A stretch of 64,000 nucleotides of DNA from positions 186,001 to 250,000 of the forward strand of contig JAIXMP010000049.1 in NCBI GenBank assembly GCA_025677815.1. The letters are read 5' to 3'. A program made the translations under genes and the position numbers. The notes beneath the pieces were generated by a model that saw nothing but the letters and a program-made list of their open reading frames with translations, ran no database searches and was not told where the DNA came from. This DNA comes from Phascolomyces articulosus (Eukaryota > Mucoromycota > Mucoromycetes > Mucorales > Lichtheimiaceae). This document shows, one piece after another, positions 32,942 to 46,355 of the stretch (position 1 is its first letter; each line of letters starts with the position of its first letter).

Positions 32942-35435
32942 TTATTTTTTTTCCACTCCAGCGTGTTTCCAACTTGATACATAATGATGCGTTTCAAAAG
33001 TATCAAGATGAAATATACGAATCAAGATAAATCGATCATTATTCCAACGATCCAAGAAGGGCTGTAAAACCAAATCATCATCATCGTCATCAGTCATACT
33101 GATGGTTGTCATTGTAAACTCATTTGTCAACAAATTGATAGACAAATCTCCCAAAGATTGAATTGAGATAAATGCGTCCACCACTTTATCATTTTCCATC
33201 CATACTGACTCATCCGCTACACAAACGGCCAGCGTTCGTAGTGTTTTTATATGATTTAATTGTTGTAGCACGGGTATCACCGTATCCTGACGTAAATATA
33301 GATATCCCAAATCCAATGTGTGGAGCAAAAGTTGGCACCTCCTCATCAATTGGATCAAGTCCATCACAAATGTGGATCCAAGATCCGTTTTCATGACATC
33401 GTGAAAACAATAACCATAACTGAATTCTCTAAGCGTGTTGCGATTGGATGTAAATACAGGTTCGAACCAATGAACGTTGAGAACCATTCTATGAAGGTGT
33501 CGTTGAATTTGTTGTTCTGTGGGTAATATACTTTTATCATGGATTTGAAAACGTAATCGTAATGTGGAAAGATGTGTTAATGATCCAAGGGCATCAAATA
33601 ATCGTTGTTGCCAAAAGTATATTCCTTCCAATTCGATAAACTCAAGTGATAATGCATTCTTGCGAAGAATAGCTGCAAGGACATCGGAGCTGACGCCGGT
33701 AGGGTGTGTGGATATTATGATGAGTGATCTAATATGAGAAGGAGATGCCATGTTGTTGTTGGCATCCAATTGCGAAAGAGTGTAAAATGATTCGTAGTTA
33801 CGTGAGGGACAGGATGCACCAAAATCTATCTTTAATTCTTCCAAAGTGTTGTTCACCTTGCCAAAGAGTAAACGGAGTTGTTGATCAATCTCGTTATGTA
33901 TTGCTGTACTGATAGGGTCTAGTTCTAGTGTCAGTTTCTTGATACCACCATTAGATGATTGTTGATGTTGTCGGGTGAAATAAGCTGTATTTATATGATA
34001 ATTTTGTACCCTCTTGAATTGAAGTTCCTCCAGGGTTGGAAGATGATTATTACTGACAAGATCCAAAATAGCTGCTATTCGGTCGGCGCATTTTGAACTA
34101 TTGATTGTCAACGATGTTAAATGTATTGTTGATCCTTGTAATAATGTCACCATAGATTCAAATTTCATAGAATGATTGATTTCGAGTGAGGAAAGAGATA
34201 GATTGGAAGATGCTGATGCTAAAGCCATAGTAACATCCGGAAATAATATACTTCTATACCAACTATCGGTTCTACTGAGAGCATTATTATGGTCACTGTA
34301 TCTTTCGCTGTATTCCAAGTAATTTAGATTTGGACATGTATTCATTGCATCGCTAATGATCCTGATACGATGGTTCTGTTGTAATCCATCATCTTCCGTA
34401 AGCCAAACCAGTCGTTGTAGACTGTTGCAATTCAACCTTAATATCGTTTCCAATGACTCCTTTAAAAAATATCCGATGGCTATTATTATATATATATTTA
34501 TTAGATTTAATGAATTTATTTGAATTTTTAAACCCCCCCCCTTTTTTTCCATCATTCTTTTTACACATCTTGGCCCAACCTATTTTGTACATAATTTATA
34601 TATTACCTAGAGATGTGATCTGATTCCATCCAATCTCAGCAATTTTATTGAGAGTTTCATAAGAATGATGATATGAGTCATTTTTCTGACTCTCATCCTT
34701 ACTTGCCAAAATCACCTTCTTGACTGAATGACCAGGGATCCGATCAATCAATTCAATATTTCGTTGATGGTAAAAGGTATTCTCTTCAATATTTACCTCG
34801 TACCATAAAGACGAATCCCATTGTTGCATAATAAATTGGTGCCAAAAGCGACATGTAAATGATAACTGGATACGATCTTTTACAGAGAGTCGATGAATAA
34901 TAGCAAGGAGTAATACTTCATTTGGTAAAAGACATGTCCACCATTGATTACGTTCATTGACCCGTTGCATCAGTTGATTGTATTTTTGGTCAATACGAGA
35001 ACGTTCTGGATGGGATAAAGGAACTACCGTCATAGCGTGTCGATAAGTGACAATGGCTTCACTCAAGTTGCCTTGTATACAGTAAGCATTGGCCATGGCA
35101 TGAAAAGCGTCTGGACATGTACCGTCATTGTTTGGATTTGCTGCTTGACTATCCTTGAGTGCTAATGTATGTTGGTTTTGTTTTTCATAAGCAGCGGCTC
35201 GGTGAAGGAATGCTGTTGAAAGACTTGATTGGAGATGGTGGATCAGTTGAGTATATTGTGTAATGGCCTGATCGTAATTTGCATTCACATAGGCATTTCG
35301 TCCCTGATTAAAATCATGTTGTGCTTTAGAAAGATCAAGTTGGATATTTGTATAAATGGAATGAACATCGTCAGACTCCATATTTTGTTGTTGTTGTTGT
35401 GTATTAGGTAAAGGTAATAACTTTCTTTGTAACAT
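32942..35435 (-). CDS. TPR-F-box-LRR protein (Dia2/Pof3-like architecture), 2 exons
   Basis: Exons 35435-34607 and 34479-32942 (phase 1; GTAATA donor, AATAG acceptor) give about 788 residues. Residues 36-140 form two to three TPR-like repeats: FNQGRNAYVNANYDQAITQY, STAFLHRAAAYEKQNQH, and DAFHAMANAYCIQGNLSEA. The F-box follows at about 167-212, with LLPNEVLLLAIIHRLSVKDR and RFWHQFIMQQ. The C-terminal 550 residues are LRR-like. This order is that of yeast Dia2 and fission-yeast Pof3, SCF adaptors acting at replication forks and in genome stability; since Mucoromycota have many F-box genes with this order, one-to-one orthology is not claimed. An acceptor nearer the LRR (AAAG before GAGTCATTGG) is rejected on frame. 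Confidence 0.8.
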
Positions 35436-36834
35436 TGAAGAAAACCAATAGTGTATGGCCTGTCCGAGTTGTTGGCTATCATAATATTATATAAAAATGG
35501 ATCCTCTTCTCTCAAGGACCAATATGGTAACACTAAGTAATAACAATCGAAATGTCTCCCACGCATAAAATAATCACGTTTTTTTATTAATTAACATTAG
35601 AAGTAAAACATCTGAAATACCGATATGAAACTCTAAAAATTATATTTCATATTAGTAAAGGTAGAACTATATATTACTCGGCTCTCAAGTTGGAACCTAA
35701 ATTACCATCGAACATTACTAGTTCCAACGATATCTCTTAATTCCATGAGTCAGTAGGTTGCTTTATAAACAGTAGAGATCAAATCCCAATTTTTTTTTAA
35801 AAAAAAATGAGTATTGGAATTTGTATTTTTTATAAAGGGTGTAAGTAGACATTAGAATTTAGAGTGGAAGTGTAAAAAAGTTAACCAATTCTTTTTTAAG
35901 GTTCAAATCCTAGTATGCTAAGGATGAGAATCTGAAATTCGAAAATCATAATCACACTGAAAAATGTTTTTGAGTGCTTCATTAAAGAGAGTACGTACAA
36001 AAAACGTTTAATAAATTGAGATCACTACAATGACACCTATCATTTTTATATTATCAAAGAAAAAAAAAAGAAGCATAAAAATACCTTTAGACCATCATAT
36101 TTTTATGCTAAAATCAAGAACAAGATGAGTTATATTTTGAAATCAAAAAGCTGTACTGTCATTTGATGTTATATTTTCATATATGTAGTCGATATATAAC
36201 ATTCCTTTGAAGCAGTCGTACATTTATGAGGTTTGAGCAGGATGCTATTGAATGGTTTGTTGTTCTTGAATCCGGAACTCCACATTCTAAATAAACAACA
36301 TTTTACATATTTGTAATATATCAAGTATGTAGTAGAAGAGAGATTATATGTATTTAATGTAGTTAACATCGGGCTTAACCGCCGGGTCATAGATGAATGC
36401 TTTGATTTTGGTTGAGACGTCGCTCGATTCATTATTTTTTTTTTTTGATAATTTGTAAAAACTGAATTTCTAGAATGGTCTATGTATATATATATAAACC
36501 TAATAAGCATTACATATTTATATAAATAAATCCATCCGCTTGAAATGTTAAGAATCTAATAAATACAAAGAAGGAACATGGACTCTTGAAGTAATATCTT
36601 ATCGATATACGTACGCTTTTTTTATTGGAGATTCACACACTTGTGGTATAGGAACAGCGCTCCTCAACAAAATCATCAAGTTGTAGTAGTATTTTTTAAA
36701 AAAAAATATGGAAAAATAAAAAGAATATATGTACAGGTTTTTTTGCGCAGAGTTGCTATAACTGCAAGAAAAATAAAAAAAATTCATACAAAAGAAGTGT
36801 ATAATTATATTCATAATAGAAGTGAATAAATATT
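35436..36834. other. Intergenic, no clear gene
   Basis: AT-rich region. Around 36360-36440, the minus strand gives VSTKIKAFIYDPAVKPDV in one frame, which reads like protein but is isolated. A B-box-like GGTTCAAATCC near 35899 lacks a matching tRNA body. Confidence 0.35.
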
Positions 36835-37539
36835 ATGACATAAAAAAAATGGGAGTATAAATATACTTGATTATTTTTTCAATCATAGTAGTAGACGCAA
36901 CAGGTAATGAAGTTTGCTTTTCACCAGACATCATGATGGTTGTCAATGATTCTTCATCTTCTTCATAAGGTAAGATGACTGACATTAAACCTGCCAAGAT
37001 ATAACTGGTGCTCACAATAGCATTAATTATATCATATAAACCTTGTAAGCCAGGATTATTGTCATCAGCGCGGGGTAAATCATATGTGAACCAATCTGGA
37101 ACAAGCGCATCTATTGAATATTGTATAAATAATAAATATGTCATGATATTTTTTTTTTTTGATAAATGGTGACTTTTTGATAATTTACCCAAAGCAAGTG
37201 CAAGTGAAGCGGTAACAATAACATGGTCACGTCGAGTTCATTCTGGATAGGATAAAATGTAGATACCCGAAGTAGCAACTGAAGCAAACAAAAATACGGT
37301 CATGCCTCCTATATTACTGGAGAGGGAATTGCCAAAAACGCAGAGGAAATCCAAGGAATTAAAATCATCATCATTAATTTGTTTCATTGTTGAGGCTGTT
37401 TTGATCAATAGTATATACTTGTTAAAAAAAAGAGTAATCGATCTTATTGCTATTATACATTAAATACAATATCTTGCCAAAGATAATTAATAATGCTGCA
37501 CATACTGTACCAGCCATATGACTTGCGCACCAGGTTACC

Positions 37540-37574
<35 letters not shown>

Positions 37575-39905
37575 TTATTCTAAAAAACAAATCAACAGAT
37601 ATTTAAATTTAATACATTAGATAAATACTTACTACCATGTTACCATTGTTCTGAGTAAACATAACAACACCCATACTCGCTAAGCTACTAAACAAGGTAC
37701 CAACACCATCTGGCAATAAAGTACCTTGACAACGCTCTTCAAATTGTTTACCTCAGTTGGTAAACCAGAAACATCACTTGCAGCAGGCAAATCACCCAAT
37801 GTTTCCTAATATAAAAATATACAAGTATAAACAGATAATGGCCATATGTCCATAAGTTTGGAAATAATAATACTTTGAAATGATGTATGTGTGATATGTA
37901 AAAGAAATATCAAAAACTTACAATGATCATATCTAATTGGGTAAAAAGAAAGGGTAATGTACCTAAAACGTATATAACCAAAAACAGAAGAAGCAAAAAA
38001 AAAAGAAGGTTTAACTATATATCCATTATATACTTCATTGGTTCCTTTATCCATATATGTTTAAATGCAACAGTACACTGAATATAGAAATAGCCATCAG
38101 ATTTTCTTTTTTTTTTTTTCAGAAAATGCTACTACGTTTTTTTTTTTTTTTTACTTGGTCCATAAACGGAAATTTTAAATGTCTTGACCCAAAGAAAAGG
38201 TACCTGCAGGTGCAGCGTCTATTCCTGAAGAATCAAACATCCCAATGGCAGAAGCAATAATACATCCAACAGCCAATCCAATGGAGACACTAAAATATTA
38301 CGCATGAATACAGAACCTATGAGTTCAACAAGAATAATAGTAAAAAAAAAAAAACACAGAAGCACCAAGTCCAAAATTGACCTAATATATAAGTAAAGTA
38401 AAAAAAAAAAGTTCGTCAATTATGTTTTTCTTTCTATTATTATTATTATTCATAGTCATCATTGTGAATGACTATAACTTACAGGACCACCCCAAATTTG
38501 AGGATTAGGTGCATGACTTGTTGGACATACAGCAAGAACCACCCGTCTCGGGACGATGAATGCATGGACCCGCACCACCAGCCCAATTCTTGAATCCAGA
38601 ATAAATAAGTGAGGGCTCCGATAGTAAATAAGACCGTTGCTTGTGACAATCTTGGGAAACAGCATTTTTCGAATCATACGAGGGTGTAAGAAATACCAAT
38701 GACACCACACACACCATCTATATAAAAATATCACATGGAAAAAAAAAGAAACACAAGGTAATGATTAAGTGAGTGATTCATCTCTTATTATTATTCACAC
38801 CAATTAAGAAGAAGAAAACAGATTATTATATATGATAGTATATAAATATAAATAGAAAAATGTAAACATTACAGCAGAAGAGCATATCTCTTCTTCTTCT
38901 TCCATTTATATGTATTTTTTTTTTTACCTGTGTTCCAAGAATAGCACCAAATGCATCAGGGCAAAGGTAAATAATTGATTGTGGCCATTGGGCAAAGTTT
39001 CAGTAGTACACATAACCATCTATTTTTAATTTATATATGTAATGCAATCATCAACAACAACAAATTTATTATCCAACAAGTGTAATATTGTTGTATGATT
39101 CTTTTTTATTATTATTATAAAAACTTACTTGAATACATGCTGGAAAAATAAGTGCTTCGGCTGCAGGAAGGTTGGCTAAAATACTGAGTAATATTTATCA
39201 TTGGCATATTAGAATTCTTTTTTAATAAAAGACATTTACCTTTCATTTTGGAAATCAATACTTTTTTTTTTTTACTCGCATCCAAAATAAAATCGAGTTT
39301 TATAAATCTTGAAACGAATAATTTGAATAGCTGTGTTTACACCACACACCTAATAATAATTATCGTCAATAATTATAATAATAAATAGGATAGGGGATAA
39401 TATATAATGTGTATGTAACGATTGAAATTACTATTAGTAAAAATTTAGAGTTCTTTAAAAATCAACCAAACTACGTATATTATATATAAATTCATGACTT
39501 AGGATAAATGATGCAGAAATCATGTATTGACGTAAATCTTTTGGGAAGATTTAATGTTGAACTTCCTGCGCCACTAAATGATCAATGTGAGTGGTGCAAC
39601 TAATCTACCAATAAAACCTAATACATGTTGAACAACTCATAATTTCTTGACAAATGGAATAAGAGATATACTATTATTATTAGATGGGATTTTGTTTAAA
39701 GAATTTGTCAAGTATATATAGATATAGATTTACCATAAACTACGATAAACATAATCACTTCCAAACCACCCTTCTTTGGTTGTCAACGTTTGTTTGATTG
39801 TATGACGTAAGAGTAACTGATGTTGTTGGATACAATAGGTGGGGAGTGGATAGTACTATGTATATTCACTATTTCTGTATTCATTTTCTTAAGATTGTCA
39901 TCCAT
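36835..39905 (-). pseudogene. Nucleobase (xanthine/uracil, NAT/NCS2-type) permease, multiply disrupted
   Basis: Blocks recognisable as a UapA/UapC-type purine permease lie in order on the minus strand: LTTKEGWFGSDYVYRSLW (about 39740-39830), PKDLRQYMISASFI (about 39500-39545), GVNTAIQIIRFKIYKTRFYF (about 39290-39350), CPDAFGAILGTQ (about 38935-38970), FKNWAGGAGPCIHRPETGG, VSIGLAVGCIIASAIGMFDS, LPFLFTQLDMII, MVVMFTQNNG-type signature block (about 37640-37690), VTWCASHMAGTVCAALLI and GGMTVFLFASVATSGIYIL. The last block, ALVPDWFTYDLPRADDNNP onward, is intact to the TAA at 36835. Frameshifts fall within at least five blocks and TGA stops replace expected codons in two. The NAT motif is present as QNNG-x4-TW, where TR is usual. 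This is a decayed gene, though sequencing error in homopolymers cannot be excluded. Confidence 0.75.
37541..37573. repeat. (ATT)n microsatellite in the permease pseudogene
   Basis: About 11 ATT units in what was an intron of the permease. Confidence 0.7.
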
Positions 39906-40892
39906 TGTTATATGATTCTATAGGTCCTTGTCAATGATATACGTAAAAAAAAAAAAAAAACAAATTTATTTGATTTTTTATCTAGACACAATTTGAGCTT
40001 TATCTCTCAAGATAGACCCTTCTTCTATATCATTATTTAAAAGTTAGAACAATAGAATATTAAAAAAAAAGACAAGTTTTTTCTATAGTAGCGGATAATC
40101 GGATTAATAGGATCAAAAACTATAATATATATAGATCGACGGCGCACTTTGCCCTTTGGGCGTAAGTTAATAATATTTGAATTGTGTTATCATCATTGAC
40201 CTTCTGTCTTTTTGTGTCACCTTCAATTGATAAATGTGATGAGGTATTTTATATGATAACACAAGAATACCTTTCTTTTTTCTTTTTTTTTTTTTTTGTT
40301 GCTTTACACCGTACATATATATGCATGCATGTTCATGATATACATGAAATTATCACAAGCCACATATATATAAACTATCTGAACGTAACTAAGAAGAACA
40401 TAATAGAATAATAATAGACAGGATATAAATAAATTTGTCAAATCATCATGAGATCATCTTTTTTGTTGGCAACACTGTCATAAAAAAATTTATTTTATTT
40501 TCCCCAAATTTGTTTTAAAAAAATTATCCTGAGCTGAAATAAAGTTGGGGGAAGGAGAGGGAGAGGTGGTAAAAAAAAATAGGGCATAAAAAATATAAAA
40601 CATGTAAAAAAAAAAAAATGCTGCTGCTGCATATATATATATATATAAAATATTTTCCCAAAAAAGGATAAAATATCGGAAAATGGTAATAAAAGGGAGT
40701 GGATTGGGGGATGACGAAAAAAAAATTATGGGGGAGGAGATTTCTTTTTTTTCTTTCATAAGTTATTTTGGATGTATGTCTTGTTATATATATGTAAAAA
40801 AAAATAAAAAAAAATGATGGTGTATGATGCAAGCCATTTTAACATACATAAAGTTTTTTTTTTAGGCGTTTTTCTTTATATATATGATAATT
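39906..40892. other. Intergenic with homopolymer tracts
   Basis: AT-rich with A and T runs (for example about 39945-39960 and 40285-40300) and a (TA)n run near 40632-40648. No gene is recognised. Confidence 0.45.
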
Positions 40893-41616
40893 TCAATGGT
40901 GCGCCTTTATTGCTGTTGTTTTTTTGTTTTTTGTTGTTTTTTTATCTTTTCCTTGTTGTTGTTTTTGTTGACGTTGCAGTTTGGTTTGTAAAGTTTTATA
41001 TCGACCCCAACAACAACCACGCGAACGATGTGGCAAGTAAGTGGATGATATCATGGCCCATGATAATCCTTCTTTATATCCACGTTTTAATAATCCATCT
41101 TCAAAAGGAGTCCATGGTGTTCTTGTTGGATGATGTGGAACAATCATTGTCTCCTGTTTTTGTTGTTGTTGATGATGATAATAAGAAGTAGTGGAAGAAG
41201 ATGAATGTCGAGGGTGATGATGATTCGTAATAATATGACCAGTTGTTTCACTTGCTGCACGTTGTCTTTTTCTCATTTGTTGTTGTTGTTCGAAGGGTGA
41301 TGATCGTGGGATATAACTTTCACTACTACGACTGACTTTGGGTGGTATAGGAATTGATAAAGAACAAGTAGGAGAAGGTGAAGGAGAAGAAAAGAATTCA
41401 GAAGATGAACTATGACTTGATGTCAATGGAGTTGAATAATAATGATGATAAAAAGATGAGGATTCATTGGATCGTTGTTGCTGTTGATAATCCTCCTTAT
41501 CATCATCATGACATAAGAGGTATTGAACATTCATAACACCTATTTTATATAAAAGTCAGATTTTTTTTTATTATAGTATCAATTGCTCGTAATCCAATAA
41601 AATACTTACCAGACAT
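40893..41616 (-). CDS. Myb/SANT-like DNA-binding protein, 2 exons with a 7-base first exon
   Basis: A micro-exon 41616-41610 (ATGTCTG, then GTAAGT) and exon 41539-40893 join to MSGVMNVQYLL and give 217 residues. If the micro-exon is not used, Met 5 at 41534 starts the protein. Residues about 143-186 contain a Myb-like repeat, TPWTPFEDGLLKRGYKEG then LSWAMISSTYLPHRS and RGCCWGRYKTL, with the three spaced tryptophans (about W145, W163, W180). The N-terminal part is rich in His, Ser and Gln, and the C-terminus is basic (Lys/Gln), a possible nuclear signal. It is probably a transcription factor; targets unknown. The stop is TGA. Confidence 0.7.
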
Positions 41617-42026
41617 AATGAGATGAGTTTATATAATGATAATAATAATAAATAGAAATACACAAAAATGATATCAAAATTATTAAATAACAAGAAGAGC
41701 CATTCAGCTCTTTTTTTTTTTTGATATATATGAAAAATAAAAGAGATTTGATTTTTTGGGGTACGGGGTAGGATTTGAAAAAGGAAGAGGTAAAGGAAAG
41801 AAAAAGAGAGAGAGAGAAAAAAAAAAGAGAAAGAGAAAGTATGATGATGGGTTTAAAGGCACGGATCCTCTTTAAATGATGCATGGCATGTATTGTCATG
41901 TATTATAATAAAATATAGTCCGAATAGATATATATATAAAAGGGGATTATTTGGAAAAAGCAAGGGGAAAGCGAAAAGGGAGAGTGAATGTGAGTATGTG
42001 TATAAAGGAGACTGACTAGTATATAC

Positions 42027-42057
<31 letters not shown>

Positions 42058-42780
42058 TGTAGTAGTAGTAGTAGTAGTAGTAGTAGCTATATAAGTAAAT
42101 TTATACTAGTAGTCTAGATATTAACTCTTCTTCTTTGGCACTTAAACAAAAGGGTTGTCCCTTTTTTTTTTTTAAGTTTATTTATTATAAAAATCATAAC
42201 ACGCGTGCTTGCTTGTGCTGATGCGTTTAGCCGACAGTCTTATAATTATTATTATTATTATTAACCCCAGCAACCCAAATGCATCCTACATAAACAAAAA
42301 GAATATTTGATTGGAATAAAATAAAGATAAAATAAAAAACGTATTTACTATGTGAAGAAGAAGTGAATTGAGTAGTAGTGGTGGTTGATTGATTGAATGT
42401 GAGTTATGAAAAAGGTTTGATTTGGTAAAATAAGTAATAAGAATAATAAGAATAATAATAAAACAAAAGAAAGTTGATTCTTGTCAAAGTTACAAAAGTA
42501 AATATAAAATAATAGTAATAATAAAGAAGAACTAAATAAAGAAGTGATATATTTTTTTATATATATATAAAAAGAAAAAAAAAGAGGGGAGGAAGAAGAA
42601 GTATATAGATTATGAGGTTTTTTATAACTACTCATAAAATATATTTAGTTTTACATGACATGATATATGTGTGTGTGAGTGTGGGTGTTGGTGTGTCTTT
42701 TATATATATAACAAAAAGCAAATAAAATAAAGATACAGATGCTTTTTTTTAAGAAAAAAAAAGGAAGAAAGAACAAATCC
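41617..42780. other. Intergenic containing a (TAG)n microsatellite
   Basis: The upstream region of the Myb-like gene and 3' flank of the PAK gene. It contains a nearly perfect (AGT/TAG)n run at 42027-42086, with one TTG interruption. Open frames at 41606-41899 and 42348-42635 are low-complexity and not called. Confidence 0.5.
42027..42086. repeat. (AGT)n microsatellite
   Basis: About 20 AGT units with a single TTG interruption near the middle (about 42056). Confidence 0.75.
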
Positions 42781-45592
42781 TTAATGACCTTTGGATTTAA
42801 ACTTGAGTAAAGGAGCCAAGATTTCAAGAGGGCCAGCCTTCTTTAAGAATTCATGGTCCAAAAGTTCAGTTGCAGTAGCACGCGAACGAACATCGACACA
42901 AAGACAAACAGCTAAAAAGCCCTTTAATTCACGCGACAGTTTTTCAGGTGCTTTCAAGGTAGGTGTACCATTGGTAGCAATCAAATATAAAGCCTTGAGA
43001 GGTTCTTCATCCAAATAAGGAGGTTCATTTTCAATCATTTCAATGGCCATAATACCCAAAGACCAAATATCCACCTTTTCACCATATTCCTTTTGTTTCA
43101 CGACTTCAGGTGCCATCCAATAAGGTGTGCCTACCATCGTAGCTCGTTTGGTCTTTTGATCCGTGAGTTTAGCACAAAAGCCAAAATCACTAATCTTGAC
43201 TTGACCATGAGAGTTCAATAAAATATTATCAGATTTGATATCACGATGAATAATATTACGAGAATGTAAATGATGAAGACCTGCCGTTGTCTATTATAAT
43301 ATATATATATTAATGTTAGCTTTAATACATTCATCCCATAGTGTTATATGTCGTTATGATAGAGTCACACTATTTACCTCGAGACAAACAGTAGCAATTT
43401 GTTGCTCAGTCATGGTGTTATGATCAATGACGTCAGTTAATGCACCACCTTCCATATATTCCATGATCACCCATAATTCCATATTCTTGACAAGGAAAGA
43501 ATCCAAAAAGTTAACAATATTACGATGATGAGATTCTTTCATCACCAAGATTTCATTCACAATCAATTCTTTACGAGGTTGATGAGCTAAATCCATTTGT
43601 TTAATAGCTACTTTTTGATTTGTAGCAAGTGATGCAGCCACATAGACAGAACCCGATGCACTAAAAAAAAAGTCGGGTGGGGGGGGGAAGAAGAAAAAAA
43701 AAAGGGAACGTTATTTGTTTATGCATTACTAGTCTGTTTTCAAATCAAACAAACTGAAAAAAAAACCAACAAAAAAATAAATAGTTTTTCTTTTTCTTTC
43801 TTACCCCTGACCAACACGTTTAATGCGTTTATACATGTCATTTGGATCACCTCGTGTGACAACCGAACCTGTCAAAATTAGAAACAGAAATATATCAATA
43901 AAATAGACCAAAAAAACAAAAAAAAAAAAAAAAAAAACAAAAAAAAAACAAATAAGATACATACGTAATTTTTCCATAATTTGAGCTTCTGTCATTGTAC
44001 TAATACGTTGTTCCACCTTCTTTTTAGGTGTAGATACTTGAGCTGCTGCCTTTTCACGTTCACGTTGCATTCTTTCTCTTTCTTTTTCTTTTTCACGTTC
44101 TCTCATCATTTGTTTTTCTCTTTCTCTTTCTCTTTCTCGTGCACGTAATTCTCTTTCACGTTCACGTTCTCTCATCATACGTTCCTTTTCTCTTTCATGC
44201 ATCATTCTGGAATCATCATACGTGGTAGCACTACTGGTACGTACAGGTGTACGTTGAGAAGATGAATGTGGATATTGATGGTGATGAGGATGTGATGTAC
44301 CATATGATTTACTTGGTTCAGGTCGAGGATATGATTGTTTACTGGAGGATGACGATTTAGGAATATTAGGAGGATCACGATGACTTCGATAACCCTAATA
44401 AAAAAAGGAAAAGAAAAAAAAATGAGTTATTCATTCATTCATTCATTCCCTTCAAATTGACTTACACCAGGAGAACGTGAAGAAGGAGAAATAGGTGATT
44501 TAGGACCACCTCCACCAATGGATAAATCAGAAATATCTGGAGGTTGAGGACGTCTTGCAGCAGGATTGACTGGAGGTGGAGGAGCTGGTCTTGGAGGAGC
44601 AGGGCGATGAGCTGTAGGTAATGGACCATTCGTAGGTGATTTTTTACTTTCGTGCATCATAGCAGCCCAACGTTCACCACTAGAACGATCTCTTGATGAC
44701 ATATGAGAAGTAGGAGAAGTAGGAGAACTATAATCATCTTGATCTCGTTTTGTTTGTTCCGTATAAAATTCAAGAACATCCAATACAGCTTGAGGATTCT
44801 TTGCTGCATCTTCAGCAGTAATAGCTGATCCTTTTAAAAGTTGAGTCCATTGATCTGGTAAACCCTATATATAAATATATATATCCCATGTGTTAATTGT
44901 ACTACCACATTCCCATATATATTTATATATATGTATGTATATATATCTGTGAACAGAATTTTTTTTTTTTTGTGAAAAAAAAAAAAAAAAAAAACTTACT
45001 GTAAATGCACCAGAAATTGGATCAAAACCAACATGAACTTCATGTACGAAATTAGTTGGACCTGATGCTCCCAAGGGGGATCTCTATGGAATATCCAGTT
45101 TGTTTTTAGGGTTAATATAATCATAAGAGATCAAGAAAATCATATCAATTATCCCCTTGTATGTACCAAAAACTTACATTATAAATTTCATCCAACCAAG
45201 AATAGAGTTCATCATCACTTTTACACGCCACATAATAAGTTTTATCTTTAGTAGCAATTTCAATACAATAAGGTTTTAGATCAGTACGTGTTACTGATGT
45301 GATTTCTTTTAAAAAGATGAGTGCTACACATTGTCCTGATTGCTATATAAATATATATTTATAAATAAAAAGAAAGCCGTGTGTCAATAACCCAAAAGAA
45401 AGAAAAAAAAATAGTTGAATCCTAAACACCTCTAATAAATGATGATCCTAATATATATTATATATATATTACCTCATTACGATGAAAAGTTAATGCTTGA
45501 TCTCGTAAAACGCAAAAACGTTTTGACCAAATCCATGCACGTAAACCTTCTTCTTTGACGGAAAGATAACCGTCTTTAATGATTTCCGTCAT
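42781..45592 (-). CDS. CLA4: PH-CRIB p21-activated protein kinase (Cla4-type), 8 exons
   Basis: Exons 45592-45473, 45342-45178, 45083-45000, 44864-44466, 44394-43965, 43868-43805, 43660-43378 and 43290-42781 are in phase and give 684 residues. Residues 1-95 are a PH domain ([20 protein letters not shown]). CRIB follows ([20 protein letters not shown]), binding Cdc42/Rac-GTP. A Pro-rich segment and a long Arg/Glu coiled stretch (44040-44200) lead to the kinase domain: glycine loop [16 protein letters not shown] lysine about K441, HRDIKSDN aspartate about D532, DFGFC, and GTPYWMAPE. The PH-CRIB-kinase order defines the Cla4/Skm1 class of fungal PAKs, which act in polarity and cytokinesis. The CLA4 symbol is by class, not by tested orthology. 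The R/E stretch is unusually regular. Confidence 0.9.
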
Positions 45593-46355
45593 TGAATATA
45601 CACTTTACACACACGAAGAATTAAGTTAGATATATATAAAAGAAATCAAAGAAAGAGAAAAAAAAAAGGGTTTAAAAGAAAAAAAGAAGGAAAAAAAAAA
45701 AGGTACCACCAAATAAGTTTACACTAAAATTCTATACTGACTTTCAAATCCCATTTGGTTGGTGCAACCATTTACACATTAAACAATTATTATAACAGAA
45801 AAAAAAAAGATTATAATAAAAAAGCTTTCTACAATCGGTTATTGACAAAATTATATTTTTTGGTTGGAAAAATGAAAGAGTGATGAAAGATAGAGGAAAA
45901 AGGATGGGGTTTATAAGGTGTATTTTTTTGAGTTGTAAAAGTTGCAAATGTATATAAAATGGGCTTTTTTTTTTAGTTGGTTAGGAAAGGTAGGTTTGTA
46001 TGTAAAAGTTTTTTAGGTTATTTTTCTTTTTGGTTCTGAAAGAAAGACAGAAAGAAATAAAAAAAGACGTGTATAAAAGAAAAGGATGTAAGTGTGTCTT
46101 TTTTTTTTTCTTGAGAGCGATGATTTTTTATATGTTGTAGATGGGATGATTGATTGCTGTTGTTTTTTTTTTTTTTTTGAGCGAAAAGATATGTAAAAAA
46201 AAAGGATGAAATGAAACGAAGACATGATAATAAAAAACAAGACGACAAGGAAAAAAAGAAGATGTATAGTATATAAATGTGTGTTATTTTTTTAATGGTA
46301 AAAGGGAGGGGGGGAGAGACGGGATAATAAGATGATGATGAGAGTAAAAGGAAAT
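45593..46355. other. Promoter of the PAK gene and 3' flank of eIF4G
   Basis: AT-rich with A and T tracts, no gene recognised. Open frames at 45744-45947 and 46013-46248 translate to low-complexity Lys/Ser/Phe sequence. Confidence 0.45.

Noticed and set aside
35895..35915. GGTTCAAATCC near an AT-rich stretch
   Set aside because: A cloverleaf cannot be folded and no acceptor complement is present.
41606..41899. Leu/Ser/Phe-rich open frame upstream of the Myb-like gene
   Set aside because: Low-complexity translation of AT-rich DNA, overlapping the micro-exon and lacking any motif.
42027..42086. (AGT)n run as a telomere-like or CRISPR-like array
   Set aside because: A simple trinucleotide repeat without spacers; not a telomere motif.
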